64,000 bases of DNA from Opitutus sp. Lineage in GTDB: Bacteria; Verrucomicrobiota; Verrucomicrobiia; Opitutales; Opitutaceae. Below the pieces are notes generated by a model. The model did no database searches, was not told the origin of the DNA, and saw only the letters and a program-made list of their open reading frames with translations. Below are positions 55,770-64,000 of the stretch, in pieces. Numbering within the stretch: position 1 is the stretch's first letter; each line of letters begins with the position of its first letter. The translations under genes were made by a program, and so were the position numbers. Location: contig JANPZY010000001.1 in assembly GCA_024707325.1 (NCBI GenBank), positions 1,860,501 through 1,924,500 of the forward strand, read 5' to 3'.

Positions 55770-57776
55770 TCACCAACCGAAACTGCGCTTGATGCGAAGC
55801 GGTTCGTAGAGGTCGGTGGGCAGTTCGAGAATGAAACGGCTGGGTGTGAGCAACATACCTCCGGGACCGGCGCGCGTGGCGACTTTCGGGTAGCAGAGAT
55901 ACAGCTCGTTCCGCGCGCGGGTGACCGCGACGTAGAACAGTCGGCGCTCTTCCTCGACGTCACCGCTCTCGATCGCGCGGCGGCCGGGGAATTGTCCGTC
56001 GGCGAGGCCGATGAGAAACACGACGTCGTATTCGAGGCCCTTGGCCTGGTGAATGGTGGTGAGCTTGATCGCCTCGGCGTCGGCTTCGACGTGGCGATCG
56101 CTTGTCTCGCTGTTGAGCAACACGATCTGCGCGAGAAAATCCTGTGTCTCCTCGAAACGCTGCGCGAAGCCGACGAGCGCCTTCAATTCGTCAAGTCGGT
56201 CGGTGTAGTCGGCAAACGCGCCTTTCAGATAGTCGCCATACCAGCCGTCGATCGCAGTCTCGACGCAGTCGCTCGGGCGGCTGTTCTGCATCGATTCGGC
56301 GACTTGCGAAAGCGACGCGCAGAACGAATCCCACTCGGGCTTCGCATCCTTCGCGACCTTGCTCTTCACGTCGTCGGTCGTGAGCACGTCGATAAAGTTA
56401 CGCTGCATGAGCCGCGCGTGATCGCGGGCGGCGGCGTAGATTTTTTGCGCGCCCTTTTCGCCGATCTTCGGGAGCAACACCGCGATGCGCTGCCACGCCT
56501 GTTCGTCGGACGGGTTGTAAACGAAACGCAGCAACGCGACCAAATCGCGGATGTGCTGCCGTTCGAAAAACTTCACGCCGCTCGTGATGTGATACGGCAC
56601 GCCGGCGCGGGAAAGCGCGAGCTGCACCTCGAGCGCGAGGAAGTGCGAACGATAGAGGATCGCGATCTCGTTGAGCGAGACGCCGTCGTCCTCCACGAGC
56701 GAGCGGATGCGCTTGAGCACGAACTCGGCCTGCTCGCGATCGTCCATCGCCTGCACGACAAACGGCTTCTGCGAGTTGCCGCGGGCGGCGCGCAGCTCCT
56801 TGTCGAAGTGACGGCCCTTGGGCTGCGCGAGGAGGACGCCGTTGGCGAGATTGAGGATCTGCGGCGTCGAGCGGTAGTTGGTTTCGATGCGGTGAATGAC
56901 GGTGCCCGGATGCCGCTCGGGAAACGTCATGATGTTTTCAAAGTCCGCGCCGCGCCACGAGTAGATGCACTGGGCGTCGTCGCCGACCGCCATCACGCAG
57001 TGGTGCCCGGCGAGTTTATCCACGATTTGAGCCTGCAGCGTGTTCGTGTCCTGATACTCGTCGACGAGGATGTGGCGGAAACGATGCGCGAAATACGTGG
57101 CGACGTCGGGCGCTTCGGAGAGCAGCCGGAGCCAGAGCTCGAGCAGGTCGTCGTAGTCGACGACGTTTTGCTCCTTCTTCTTCGCGGCATAGGCGGTGGC
57201 GAAGGCGGGGAAACGGTGTGAGATCTCTTCGTATTGCGGGAAGTTTTTCTTCACCGTGTCCACGACGGAGAGCTGCGTGTTGCGCGCGAGCGAGAGCACG
57301 TCGAAGAGCGGACCGGGGCGCGGGTTGGTCTTGTCCTTGAAGAACAACTTGTCCTCGGCTTCGACCGTTTGCTTCAGCAGCGACTCGGACTCCTCGGCGT
57401 CGAGAATGGTGAAGTTGCGCGGCAATCCGATCGCTTCGCCGTAGATGCGGAGCGCGCGGTGGCCGATGCTGTGAAACGTGCCGCCCCAGAAACGCTGCGG
57501 CTCGATGCCGGTGAGGTCCTGCACGCGATGGAGCATCTCCTTCGCGGCCTTGTTGGTGAACGTGAGCAGGAGAATTTCGCCGGGCTTCACGCCCTGCGAG
57601 AGGAGATACGCGACGCGGTAGGTGAGCGTGCGCGTCTTGCCCGAGCCGGCGCCGGCGAGGACCAGGAGAGGGCCGGGCGGAGCGGTGACCGCGTTGAACT
57701 GCTCGTCGTTGAGGCAGGCGCGAAAATCGATCGGCGGAATGCCGGCGGACGGGCGTTGATCGAGCTCGAAATCCAT
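55770..57776 (-). CDS. UvrD/PcrA-type ATP-dependent DNA helicase
   Basis: The 668-aa superfamily 1A helicase has all main motifs: NDEQFNAVTAPPGPLLVLAG then AGSGKTRTLTYRVA (Walker A), LLLTFTNKAAKEML (motif Ia), ILVDEYQDTNTLQAQIV (motif II), VGDDAQCIYSWRGADFENIM (III), ETNYRST (IV), TIHQAKGLEYDVVF (V) and EEERRLFYVAVTRARNELYL (VI). It unwinds DNA 3' to 5' in repair. The ATG at 57776 was chosen over an upstream in-frame one because homology starts close after it. Confidence 0.93.
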   Translation of the reverse strand: MDFELDQRPSAGIPPIDFRACLNDEQFNAVTAPPGPLLVLAGAGSGKTRTLTYRVAYLLSQGVKPGEILLLTFTNKAAKEMLHRVQDLTGIEPQRFWGGTFHSIGHRALRIYGEAIGLPRNFTILDAEESESLLKQTVEAEDKLFFKDKTNPRPGPLFDVLSLARNTQLSVVDTVKKNFPQYEEISHRFPAFATAYAAKKKEQNVVDYDDLLELWLRLLSEAPDVATYFAHRFRHILVDEYQDTNTLQAQIVDKLAGHHCVMAVGDDAQCIYSWRGADFENIMTFPERHPGTVIHRIETNYRSTPQILNLANGVLLAQPKGRHFDKELRAARGNSQKPFVVQAMDDREQAEFVLKRIRSLVEDDGVSLNEIAILYRSHFLALEVQLALSRAGVPYHITSGVKFFERQHIRDLVALLRFVYNPSDEQAWQRIAVLLPKIGEKGAQKIYAAARDHARLMQRNFIDVLTTDDVKSKVAKDAKPEWDSFCASLSQVAESMQNSRPSDCVETAIDGWYGDYLKGAFADYTDRLDELKALVGFAQRFEETQDFLAQIVLLNSETSDRHVEADAEAIKLTTIHQAKGLEYDVVFLIGLADGQFPGRRAIESGDVEEERRLFYVAVTRARNELYLCYPKVATRAGPGGMLLTPSRFILELPTDLYEPLRIKRSFGW

Positions 57777-57924
57777 GAAGCGCCCGAGGCTCGCCGTTTC
57801 GAGCGGCGGCGCAAAGCGAAAGTGCAATCTCGCCGCGTCCCGCGCGGAAAATCGGCGCGGAGCGCGGACAGGCGAGCGGCTTGCGCTTTAAGTTCTGCGA
57901 GCGGACGCGAGGAAAGCGCGGCCG

Positions 57925-58611
57925 TTACGAGCGGGCGGCGACGATCGCGGTGTTGGTGGTCGCGACGGCGGCGGCGCGCAGCGGAGCGAGGTCCTCGGGA
58001 TAGGTGACCTTCACGTTGTGCGGCGAGCCTTCGATCAGGTGCACGCGGCGGCGGGCGCGACACATCAGCGACGTGGTGCTTTCCTCATTCCAACCGTGTT
58101 TCTCCGCCAGCGCGTAAGCCTGCACGAGCGTGCTGAGCCGATAGGCGTGCGGCGCCTGCACCGAAACGACTTGGGAGCGCGGTAGCGTGGCTTTGAGCCG
58201 GCCGTTTTTAGCGAGGGCAATGCCATCGCGCACGGGAAGAGGCGTGTAGAGCGCAACGGCACTGTGACGACGCAACGCGAGGAGCAGGTGTCGGAACTCC
58301 TCCGGTTGCACCCACGGACGCGCGACTTCGTGCAGCAACACGTAGCGGGTTTCGCACTGACTGATGAGCCGGTGCAGCGTTTCCTGCCGCGTGGCGCCGC
58401 CGGCCATGCAGCGGATGCGCGCGGAGACGTCGAGCCCGGCGGTCTGTTCGAAAGCCCACGCGACATCCTCGGGGCGAACGCCCACGATGATCTCGCTCGC
58501 AAACGGCGCGACCATCTCGATCGCGTGGTGCAGGAGCGTGCGGCCGCGGAACTCGAGAGTCGCCTTGGCAATCCCGCCAAGGCGTGTGCCGCTACCCGCG
58601 GCAAGGATCAC
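57925..58611 (-). CDS. ispD: IspD/TarI-family cytidylyltransferase
   Basis: The 228-aa protein starts ILAAGSGTRLGGIAKATLEF, the CTP-binding loop of the family, and has MAGGATRQETLHRLISQCET, a variant LLHEVARPWVQPEEF (usual IspD: HDAxRP), VSVQAPHAYRLSTLVQAYAL and HLIEGSPHNVKVTYPEDLAP. IspD makes CDP-methylerythritol in isoprenoid synthesis; the relative TarI makes CDP-ribitol for wall polymers. The gene sits 10 bp after a CDP-glycerol-type transferase gene with a glycosyltransferase upstream, so a polymer role (TarI-like) is a real alternative. The GTG at 58611 gives the normal length. Confidence 0.8.
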   Translation of the reverse strand: MILAAGSGTRLGGIAKATLEFRGRTLLHHAIEMVAPFASEIIVGVRPEDVAWAFEQTAGLDVSARIRCMAGGATRQETLHRLISQCETRYVLLHEVARPWVQPEEFRHLLLALRRHSAVALYTPLPVRDGIALAKNGRLKATLPRSQVVSVQAPHAYRLSTLVQAYALAEKHGWNEESTTSLMCRARRRVHLIEGSPHNVKVTYPEDLAPLRAAAVATTNTAIVAARS

Positions 58612-58621
58612 GGCGGTGACA

Positions 58622-59716
58622 TCACGCCGGTCGCAGCAGTCGTTTGAAGAATCGGGAGACATTTCGCAGTTGTGGAAGGCTGTGGTAAACGGCCCAGCCG
58701 ATCGGTCGGGCCGCGCGGAGGCGGGAGTCGGACGAAACTTGGGACTCGAGTTCGTGGACGCGCTCGGCGACACGTTCGCCGCTGCGGCCGTCCACCGAAT
58801 CGCCGAAGAGCAGGTGGCGGTAGTGCAGACGCTCTTTCTCGCCGACCGCGGGCGAATCGATGCTCGTGTGAATCGCGGCGGGCAGCTGCTCGATGTCATC
58901 GACGATGTGGCCCATCTCGCGCCAGCGCCATTCGTAGCCGGTCGGATCGTAGTAGGGAGACTGGAGCCGCTCGGGATGGTTGATGAGCACCATCGGTCGG
59001 TTGAGCGCGAGAAACTCGAGCTGCGTGCTCGATGCATCGGTCACGAGCACGTCGGCGGCGTTGAGCCACGGCATGATGTCGGCGCCGCGCTCGTCGACGA
59101 GATAGGTGTCGCGACGGCCGCGGCACATTTCGCGGAGCGCCTTGATCCACGGCGCGAGCTTGGGATCATTGCCCTGCTGCACGAGCGGGTGGGGCTTGAT
59201 GACGAGAAACGTGTCCTCGCGGCCGGCGTGCAGGAGCTCCAGCGCGCGCGGCAGGATCAGCGGCAGCGAGGAAAGCCCGTGATGCCACGTGGGCGCGTAG
59301 AGGATGACCTTGCGTCTGTCGGGGATCTGCTCGGGGCGGGGCGAGCGCAGAAGATTGTCCATCTGCACGTATCCAGTAAGCCAATACTCGCGGCGCGGCT
59401 GGATCCCCCGGGAGATAAAATCGTCACGCACGAACTCGCTCGTCAGGCACACGTAGTCGGCCGCGCGGAACGAACGGTCCGGCACGCCCTTGTTCGCGAG
59501 CCCGTGCCGGACGTGCACGAAGCGCGTAAACGGCAGATGCGCGCGCAGGTGCAGATAAGTGAGGTCCTCCGCCGCCAGCACTACGTGCGGCGTGAAGCGC
59601 ACGAGCTCGCCGATGTCGTCGGTGGCGAGGCAGTGATGTCGCGGCGCGAGAGCCGCGAGAGTCGTTTGAAAAATCCCCTGGTGGAAGCGGTGACGATAGT
59701 AGATCCCGATACGCAT
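58622..59716 (-). CDS. CDP-glycerol glycerophosphotransferase-family protein
   Basis: The 364-aa protein matches the TagB/TagF family: VHVRHGLANKGVPDRSFRAA, VILYAPTWHHGLSSLPLILP, FLVIKPHPLVQQGN, and GADIMPWLNAADVLVTDASS followed by TQLEFLALNRPMVLINHPER. These enzymes transfer polyol phosphate from CDP-glycerol or CDP-ribitol onto a growing polymer. In a diderm the product would be a surface polysaccharide or LPS decoration. ATG at 59716 is used; an upstream TTG is possible. Confidence 0.87.
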   Translation of the reverse strand: MRIGIYYRHRFHQGIFQTTLAALAPRHHCLATDDIGELVRFTPHVVLAAEDLTYLHLRAHLPFTRFVHVRHGLANKGVPDRSFRAADYVCLTSEFVRDDFISRGIQPRREYWLTGYVQMDNLLRSPRPEQIPDRRKVILYAPTWHHGLSSLPLILPRALELLHAGREDTFLVIKPHPLVQQGNDPKLAPWIKALREMCRGRRDTYLVDERGADIMPWLNAADVLVTDASSTQLEFLALNRPMVLINHPERLQSPYYDPTGYEWRWREMGHIVDDIEQLPAAIHTSIDSPAVGEKERLHYRHLLFGDSVDGRSGERVAERVHELESQVSSDSRLRAARPIGWAVYHSLPQLRNVSRFFKRLLRPA

Positions 59717-59824
59717 GGTCGTCGGCTTCAAATGACCGACCCGTTACCGAAATGTCACAGAGTCCCACCGCCTTGTTTCAGACTCAGTGTTTACCTGATA
59801 AACGCATCCGTTTTCCCCGCAGCC

Positions 59825-60811
59825 TTACAGGTGCAGGAGCGCGAGGAGCGCGTGAAAGTGCGGGCGATACATCTGCCGCATGACCTTGGGGCGCAGGTGA
59901 TGCGGGAGAATCTGCCGCGTGGCGCGACGCAGCCACTTGCGCAGGCCGGGCACCGGCGGACGCCAGCCGCGATAGTGCGTGCGATCGAGCGCCTCAAAAT
60001 AGCGATCGCGCAGCGGGTGGTCGTTGTCGAAGTGCCAGGGCTTCGAGGCCGTCGTGTAGTGCACGATGAATGGATCGCGGCGCAGCCGCTGCAGCTCGTG
60101 CGACGGCAGATGCAGGTAGCCCGAGTTGAACTTGAAGATGCGAAACTGCTGGTTCCACCGCGGATCGAGGCGATGCCAGTGGCCCCGGATCACGGCGTTG
60201 AGCGCGTCCTGGTCGTGAAACTGCAGCCGCGGGTGGCGGAGGGCGTAGGTGAGTGCCTGCTCGTGCAGCCGGTCGCGCCGCCAGCGCACGAGATCCAGCA
60301 GCATCACGCCGGAGTTGAAGTATTCCTCCTCGCTGCGAAGCCCCACAGCGCGGAAGTTTTCCGCGCGCGGTTTCTGCACGGCGGCGGTCGAGCAACCCTG
60401 AAGATCGACCGACCACAACTCCTCGATCGGCCGGCACACGATCAGATCGCAGTCGAGATAGAGCACGCGCTCGCAATCCGCGGGCAACATCTCGGGCAGG
60501 AGCAGCCGGTAGTAGCCCGCTTCGGAAAGATAACCATGAAGCGGGACGCCCGTGAACGAGCGGTTCACGCGACTGACATCCTGCAGCATCAAGCACGCGC
60601 CGCTCGCCTCGACGTGCGCGCGCAGGTTTCTGATCGCGGGCTCACGAAGCGTTTTGCTCAGCAGCCAAAAACGCAGCCGATGTGGCTCTTGGGCGGTCGC
60701 GATCACGGACGCGATCGCCGCCGTGAGGGGTTGCACGTAAGCGTCGTCACAACAGAAAGCGATTTCGATGAAGCGCGGCGCGCGGGGGAAGCTTGGCGCG
60801 AGGGAAACCAT
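59825..60811 (-). CDS. Glycosyltransferase family 8 protein
   Basis: The 328-aa protein has the GT8 order: IEIAFCCDDAYVQPLTAAIA, HGYLSEAGYYRLLLPEMLPA, the metal-binding DxD in RVLYLDCDLIVCRPIEEL, YFNSGVMLLDLVRWRRD, QFHDQDALNAVIRGHWHRLD and VHYTTASKPW. Such enzymes add hexoses (often galactose or glucose) to LPS core. It precedes the CDP-glycerol transferase gene by 108 bp on the same strand, consistent with a surface-polymer group. Confidence 0.9.
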   Translation of the reverse strand: MVSLAPSFPRAPRFIEIAFCCDDAYVQPLTAAIASVIATAQEPHRLRFWLLSKTLREPAIRNLRAHVEASGACLMLQDVSRVNRSFTGVPLHGYLSEAGYYRLLLPEMLPADCERVLYLDCDLIVCRPIEELWSVDLQGCSTAAVQKPRAENFRAVGLRSEEEYFNSGVMLLDLVRWRRDRLHEQALTYALRHPRLQFHDQDALNAVIRGHWHRLDPRWNQQFRIFKFNSGYLHLPSHELQRLRRDPFIVHYTTASKPWHFDNDHPLRDRYFEALDRTHYRGWRPPVPGLRKWLRRATRQILPHHLRPKVMRQMYRPHFHALLALLHL

Positions 60812-60899
60812 GGCCCCCTAGACCGAAGCTCGCCGCGGAGGTTCTCGGCAGACCAAGCGATTGCACGACGTCGCACCGCGTGAAAACGCGTTGCTAAAA

Positions 60900-61102
60900 G
60901 GTGTGTTCGCACCGGCCGGACGCTGGTTCGGATAAACGTGATTGGGACAACGTGCGCACACGGTCGGACGAAGGTCCGGACGCGGTCGAACCGACGTGCG
61001 AACAGGGTCGAGCCAAGGTGCGTCCCGGGTCGCGACCCGGTGCGCACCGCGTCGTGGCCGGGTGCGGATGGAGTCGAGCCGGTGTGCGCACCGACTCGGG
61101 CG
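60900..61102. repeat. Degenerate 11-bp-periodic palindromic repeat array D
   Basis: The clearest copy. From 61004 the units alternate strictly: AGGGTCGAGCC, AAGGTGCGTCC, CGGGTCGCGAC, CCGGTGCGCAC, CGCGTCGTGGC, CGGGTGCGGAT, GGAGTCGAGCC, GGTGTGCGCAC, CGACTCGGGCG. This shows GTCGCGAC-type and GTGCGCAC-type 8-mers alternating with 3-bp spacers (22-bp super-period). Earlier units from 60900 drift by 1-2 bp. The array lies between the proB 3' end and the GT8 start. Confidence 0.88.
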
Positions 61103-61113
61103 TTTGCTTCCGA

Positions 61114-62232
61114 TTACAACAGCACGAGGTCGTTGCGGTGCACGACTTCGAGGCGTTTGCGACTCGGGTAGAGCGCGGAGACGACTTCGCCTTTTTTGCC
61201 GGCGATCGCGGGGATCTCGTCGCTGCCGAACGCGGCTTTGCCGCGCGCGAAAACTTTTTCGTCGGGTCCGGCGATGTTCACGATCTCACCGGCCGTGAAT
61301 TCGCCGCGCGCGTGCGTGACGCCGACGGCGAGCAGGCTGCGGCCTTGTTCGCGCAGCACGGGGACGGCGCAGGAGTTGACGAAGAGCGTGCCGGCGGGGC
61401 GCTGAAAATACGCGAGCCAGCGTTTCTTCGCTTCGAGCGGGAGTCCGCTCGGCACGAAGAACGTGCCCGGGCCGTCGCCCGCGAGGAGGCGCGCGATGAT
61501 GTCGCGTTCGGCGCCGCTGGCGATGAAGACGCCGCAGCCGGAGCGCGTGGCGAGTTTCGCGGCGGAGATTTTTGAGATCATGCCGCCGGTCGCGGTCTCG
61601 CTGGTGGTGCCGCCGGCCATCGCCTCGATCTCGGGCGTGATGCGCTCGACCACGGGAAGGATTTTCTTCGAACCCTTCATGTCGATGAGCCCGGGCGCGG
61701 TGGAGAGAATGAACAGATACTGCGCCTCGACGAGACTGGCGACCATCGCGGAGAGCGTGTCGTTGTCGCCGAACTTGATCTCGGCCGCGCTCACCGTGTC
61801 GTTTTCGTTGATGATCGGCACGGTGCCGTAGGCGATGAGCTGGTGGAGCGCTTCCTTCACCCCGAGGTAACGCGCGCGAACGCGCAGGTCTTCGTGCGTG
61901 AGGAGCACTTGCGCGACGGTCGCGCCGTGCGGCGCAAACGCGGCCTGCCAGACCTGCATGAGGCGCGACTGGCCGATCGCGGCGCAGGCTTGTTTCTTGG
62001 AAATGTCCTTCGGCTTTTTCGCGAGGCCGAGCGCGCCCATGCCGAGACCGACCGCGCCGGAGGAAACGACGATCACCTCGGTGCCGGCCGCACGGATCGC
62101 AGCGATCTGCGTGGCGATGGCGGCGATGCGCGCTTCATCGAGCTGGCCGATGCCGGACGTGAGAACGCCGGTGCCGAGCTTCACGATGATGCGGCGCGGC
62201 GGCGTGGACGAAGTCTTGGGCAGGGGAGACAC
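61114..62232 (-). CDS. proB: Glutamate 5-kinase
   Basis: The 372-aa enzyme has the amino-acid kinase domain (RRIIVKLGTGVLTSG, VIVVSSGAVGLGMGALGL, QVLLTHEDLR, VPIINENDTVSAAEIKFGDN, GTTSETATGGMISKISAAKL) and a C-terminal PUA domain (LLAVGVTHARGEFTAGEIVN). It catalyses the first step of proline synthesis. Normal length. GTG at 62232 is used because it gives a start near the conserved RRIIVKLG. Confidence 0.95.
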   Translation of the reverse strand: MSPLPKTSSTPPRRIIVKLGTGVLTSGIGQLDEARIAAIATQIAAIRAAGTEVIVVSSGAVGLGMGALGLAKKPKDISKKQACAAIGQSRLMQVWQAAFAPHGATVAQVLLTHEDLRVRARYLGVKEALHQLIAYGTVPIINENDTVSAAEIKFGDNDTLSAMVASLVEAQYLFILSTAPGLIDMKGSKKILPVVERITPEIEAMAGGTTSETATGGMISKISAAKLATRSGCGVFIASGAERDIIARLLAGDGPGTFFVPSGLPLEAKKRWLAYFQRPAGTLFVNSCAVPVLREQGRSLLAVGVTHARGEFTAGEIVNIAGPDEKVFARGKAAFGSDEIPAIAGKKGEVVSALYPSRKRLEVVHRNDLVLL

Positions 62233-62282
62233 AGATACGGAAAGGCCGCGGACGCGCGAGGCGGCCGCGGCCAAAGAGGAGA

Positions 62283-62828
62283 TCAGACCGTGAGGAGGTC
62301 TTTTTCTTTGCTCGCGAGATGCGTGTTGATCTCGGCGATGGCCTTGTCGGTCGCGGCCTGGATGTCTTTTTCGAGGCGCTTGGTTTCGTCCTCGGGGAGC
62401 TTGGCCTTCTTGAGGGCTTCAAGGGAGTCGCGGCGGACGTTGCGCACGTGCACGCGACCTTGCTCGGCGAGTTGTTGCGCGTTCTTGACGAATTGCTGGC
62501 GGCGCTCGCGGCTCATCTCGGGGAGCGGGATGCGCACGATCTTCCCGTCCGGAACGGGGTTGAAACCGAGGTTCGCCTCCTGGATGCCTTTCACGATCGC
62601 TTTGATCAGGCCGACATCCCAGGGCTGGATCTGAATGAGGCGGGCGTCGGGCGTGGAGATGGCGGCGTTTTGCTTGAGGGGCGTCATGGAGCCGTAGGCT
62701 TCGATCATGACGTTTTCCACCATGGCGGGCGTGGCCTTGCCGGTGTGGATCGCGCTGAATTCATGCAGCGTGTGGTCCACGGCTTTCTTCATCTTGGCCT
62801 GGGCATCGAGAAGGATGGGATTGGACAT
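62283..62828 (-). CDS. frr: Ribosome recycling factor
   Basis: The 181-aa protein matches RRF throughout: AKMKKAVDHTLHEFSAIHTG, KATPAMVENVMIEAYGSMTP, IQPWDVGLIKAIVKGIQEAN, GFNPVPDGKIVRIPLPEMSR and VRNVRRDSLEALKKAKLPED. It splits the post-termination ribosome with EF-G. It lies downstream of pyrH, the usual bacterial pairing, here separated by a repeat of about 120 bp. Confidence 0.97.
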   Translation of the reverse strand: MSNPILLDAQAKMKKAVDHTLHEFSAIHTGKATPAMVENVMIEAYGSMTPLKQNAAISTPDARLIQIQPWDVGLIKAIVKGIQEANLGFNPVPDGKIVRIPLPEMSRERRQQFVKNAQQLAEQGRVHVRNVRRDSLEALKKAKLPEDETKRLEKDIQAATDKAIAEINTHLASKEKDLLTV

Positions 62829-62842
62829 GGGGGAGAGGAATT

Positions 62843-62937
62843 GGGAGTTGAGAGAAAAGAGTTGAGAGAAAAACCAAGAGGAAGCGAGAGCGGAGCCGGT
62901 GCTCCGACTCTCAACTCTCAACCCTCAACTCTCAACT
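62843..62937. repeat. GAGTTGAGAG/CTCTCAACTC repeat pair in the pyrH-frr gap
   Basis: GAGTTGAGAGAAAAGAGTTG then AGAG (about 62845-62868) faces CTCTCAACTCTCAACCCTCA then ACTCTCAACT (62908-62937) across about 40 bp. The right part differs from 531-560 by one base in 30. Here the inverted pair holds no gene. Confidence 0.8.
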
Positions 62938-62949
62938 GGCGCGCAGCAC

Positions 62950-63690
62950 TTAGCCGTGCACGAGCGTGCCGATCTTTTCGCCCACGACGGCGTTGCGGAT
63001 GGCGTGCTCGTCGCCCAGGTCGAAGACGAGGATCGGCACGTTGTTGTCGAGGCAGAGCGAGAACGCGGTCGAGTCCATGACGTTGAGCCGCTGCTTCAGC
63101 GCATCGATGTAGGAAATCTGGTCGTAGCGGACCGCGTCGGGATACTTCTTCGGGTCCTTGTCGTAGATGCCGTCGACCTTGGTGGCCTTCATGATGATGT
63201 CGGCGTGCATTTCCGAAGCGCGGAGGGCGGCGGTCGTGTCGGTGGAGAAATACGGGTTGCCCGTGCCGGCGACAAAGATCACCACGCGGCCCTTCTCGAG
63301 GTGGCGCATGGCGCGGCGGAGGATGAACGGCTCCGCGAGCTGGTTCATCGGGATCGCGCTTTGCACGCGGGTCTTCACGCCCATCTTTTCGAGGCAATCC
63401 ATGAGCGCGAGGCCGTTGATCACGGTCGCGAGCATGCCCATGTAGTCGCCGGTCGTGCGGTCGACACCGCGCTTGGCGCCCGCGAGACCGCGGAAGATAT
63501 TGCCGCCGCCGATCACGACGCACACTTGCACGCCGAGATCGTGGATCTCCTTCACCTGCGTGCAGATTTTTTCGAGGGTGGCCGCGTCGATCGCGTCTCC
63601 ACTTTTGCCCCCGCGCAGCACCTCGCCACTCAACTTGAGGACGATGCGCTTATATTTGACCTGAGGATCCACCGGCGTGCGTGCGTGCAT
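62950..63690 (-). CDS. pyrH: UMP kinase
   Basis: The 246-aa protein has the bacterial UMP-kinase landmarks: [80 protein letters not shown] and [20 protein letters not shown]. It phosphorylates UMP to UDP. Confidence 0.97.
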   Translation of the reverse strand: MHARTPVDPQVKYKRIVLKLSGEVLRGGKSGDAIDAATLEKICTQVKEIHDLGVQVCVVIGGGNIFRGLAGAKRGVDRTTGDYMGMLATVINGLALMDCLEKMGVKTRVQSAIPMNQLAEPFILRRAMRHLEKGRVVIFVAGTGNPYFSTDTTAALRASEMHADIIMKATKVDGIYDKDPKKYPDAVRYDQISYIDALKQRLNVMDSTAFSLCLDNNVPILVFDLGDEHAIRNAVVGEKIGTLVHG

Positions 63691-63761
63691 GGTGCGCGAG
63701 GAAACGGCAGGGCAAAAATGACGTCAACTCTCCGCATTATCGGTGAACCGCTGACGGGGAA

Positions 63762-64000
63762 TCACTTGATGCCGGCCCGCGCTTCGGTGGCCACGATGAA
63801 GCGCTGCAGCCACCGGAAGATCGCCACGACCGGCAGCGTCGCCAGCACCGAGCAGGCGAGGATGTCGCCCCACTGCAGCGGCGGCTGGGTAAACAGCGCC
63901 GCGAGGCTCAGCTGCACGGTCCGCGTCTCGTCGCGCGTCGCGATCATCAGCGGCCACAGAAAATCGCCCCAATGCGTGAGCAGATCGAGCACGACGACGG
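63762..64000 (-). CDS. Carbohydrate ABC transporter permease, C-terminus (partial)
   Basis: The minus-strand frame is open to the window edge and encodes the last roughly 80 residues of a MalG-type permease: LDLLTHWGDFLWPLMIATRD, ETRTVQLSLAALFTQPPLQW, and the last helix ending FRWLQRFIVATEARAGIK. The EAA-loop lies outside the window. The protein would import a sugar with a partner permease and a binding protein encoded upstream. Confidence 0.85.
   Translation of the reverse strand, partial: VVVLDLLTHWGDFLWPLMIATRDETRTVQLSLAALFTQPPLQWGDILACSVLATLPVVAIFRWLQRFIVATEARAGIK

Overview
The window looks like chromosome of a member of Verrucomicrobiota, most likely an Opitutaceae-type (Opitutus-like) bacterium. 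This is inferred from the very high GC content, the dense set of plant-polysaccharide genes (GH10, GH52, GH43, GH1, GH16, GH144-like), GPH-type sugar symporters, a large TonB receptor with the 'LSPF' N-terminal motif common in that family, and an outer-membrane (diderm) gene set (LptF/G, OMPLA, RND pumps). No rRNA, tRNA, CRISPR array or phage was seen.

Layout. 1-2.8 kb: remains of a branched-chain amino-acid ABC operon on the minus strand (livH start, two tandem livJ-like genes) split by a four-helix-bundle gene framed by a perfect 32-bp inverted repeat. 3.0-10.5 kb: housekeeping and envelope genes (LptF/G permease, glycine-zipper protein, ThpR, 2OG-Fe(II) oxygenase, BUD32-like kinase, POT transporter, OMPLA, lipoprotein). 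10.6-28 kb: xylan and glycoside utilisation. It holds two tandem secreted GH10 xylanases, a minus-strand xylA-GH52-GPH symporter operon facing a divergent XylR-type regulator, a GH1 glucosidase, a LacI regulator, a TonB receptor, a GH43 enzyme and a second GPH symporter. 29.8-35.4 kb: GH16, a 986-aa double beta-helix protein and a GH144-like glucanase. 35.4-41.9 kb: XdhC and a fur-sufC-sufB-sufD-sufT cluster. 42-50 kb: VanY-like peptidase and an MdtABC-like RND pump. 50-64 kb: trxB, YgiQ, a nucleotidyltransferase, a TIM-barrel isomerase, UvrD helicase, a cytidylyltransferase/CDP-glycerol transferase/GT8 surface-polymer group, proB, frr, pyrH and a partial sugar ABC permease.

How the genes fit together: secreted GH10 enzymes would cut xylan. 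Oligoxylosides would enter through the TonB receptor and GPH symporters and be trimmed by GH52/GH43 enzymes, and XylA would feed xylose into central metabolism under XylR control. The suf genes sit behind a Fur-family gene with two near-palindromic boxes just upstream of its start.

Two things stand out. First, four intergenic stretches (13.6, 20.3, 55.2 and 61.0 kb) hold a degenerate array with strict 11-bp periodicity, made of 8-bp near-palindromes (GTCGCGAC or GTGCGCAC) separated by 3 bp. I do not recognise this repeat family. Second, eight otherwise well-conserved genes each carry exactly one single-base frameshift (four +1, four -1), mostly at short homopolymers. This looks like uncorrected indel error in the sequence rather than gene decay, and those genes are annotated here as composite reading frames.
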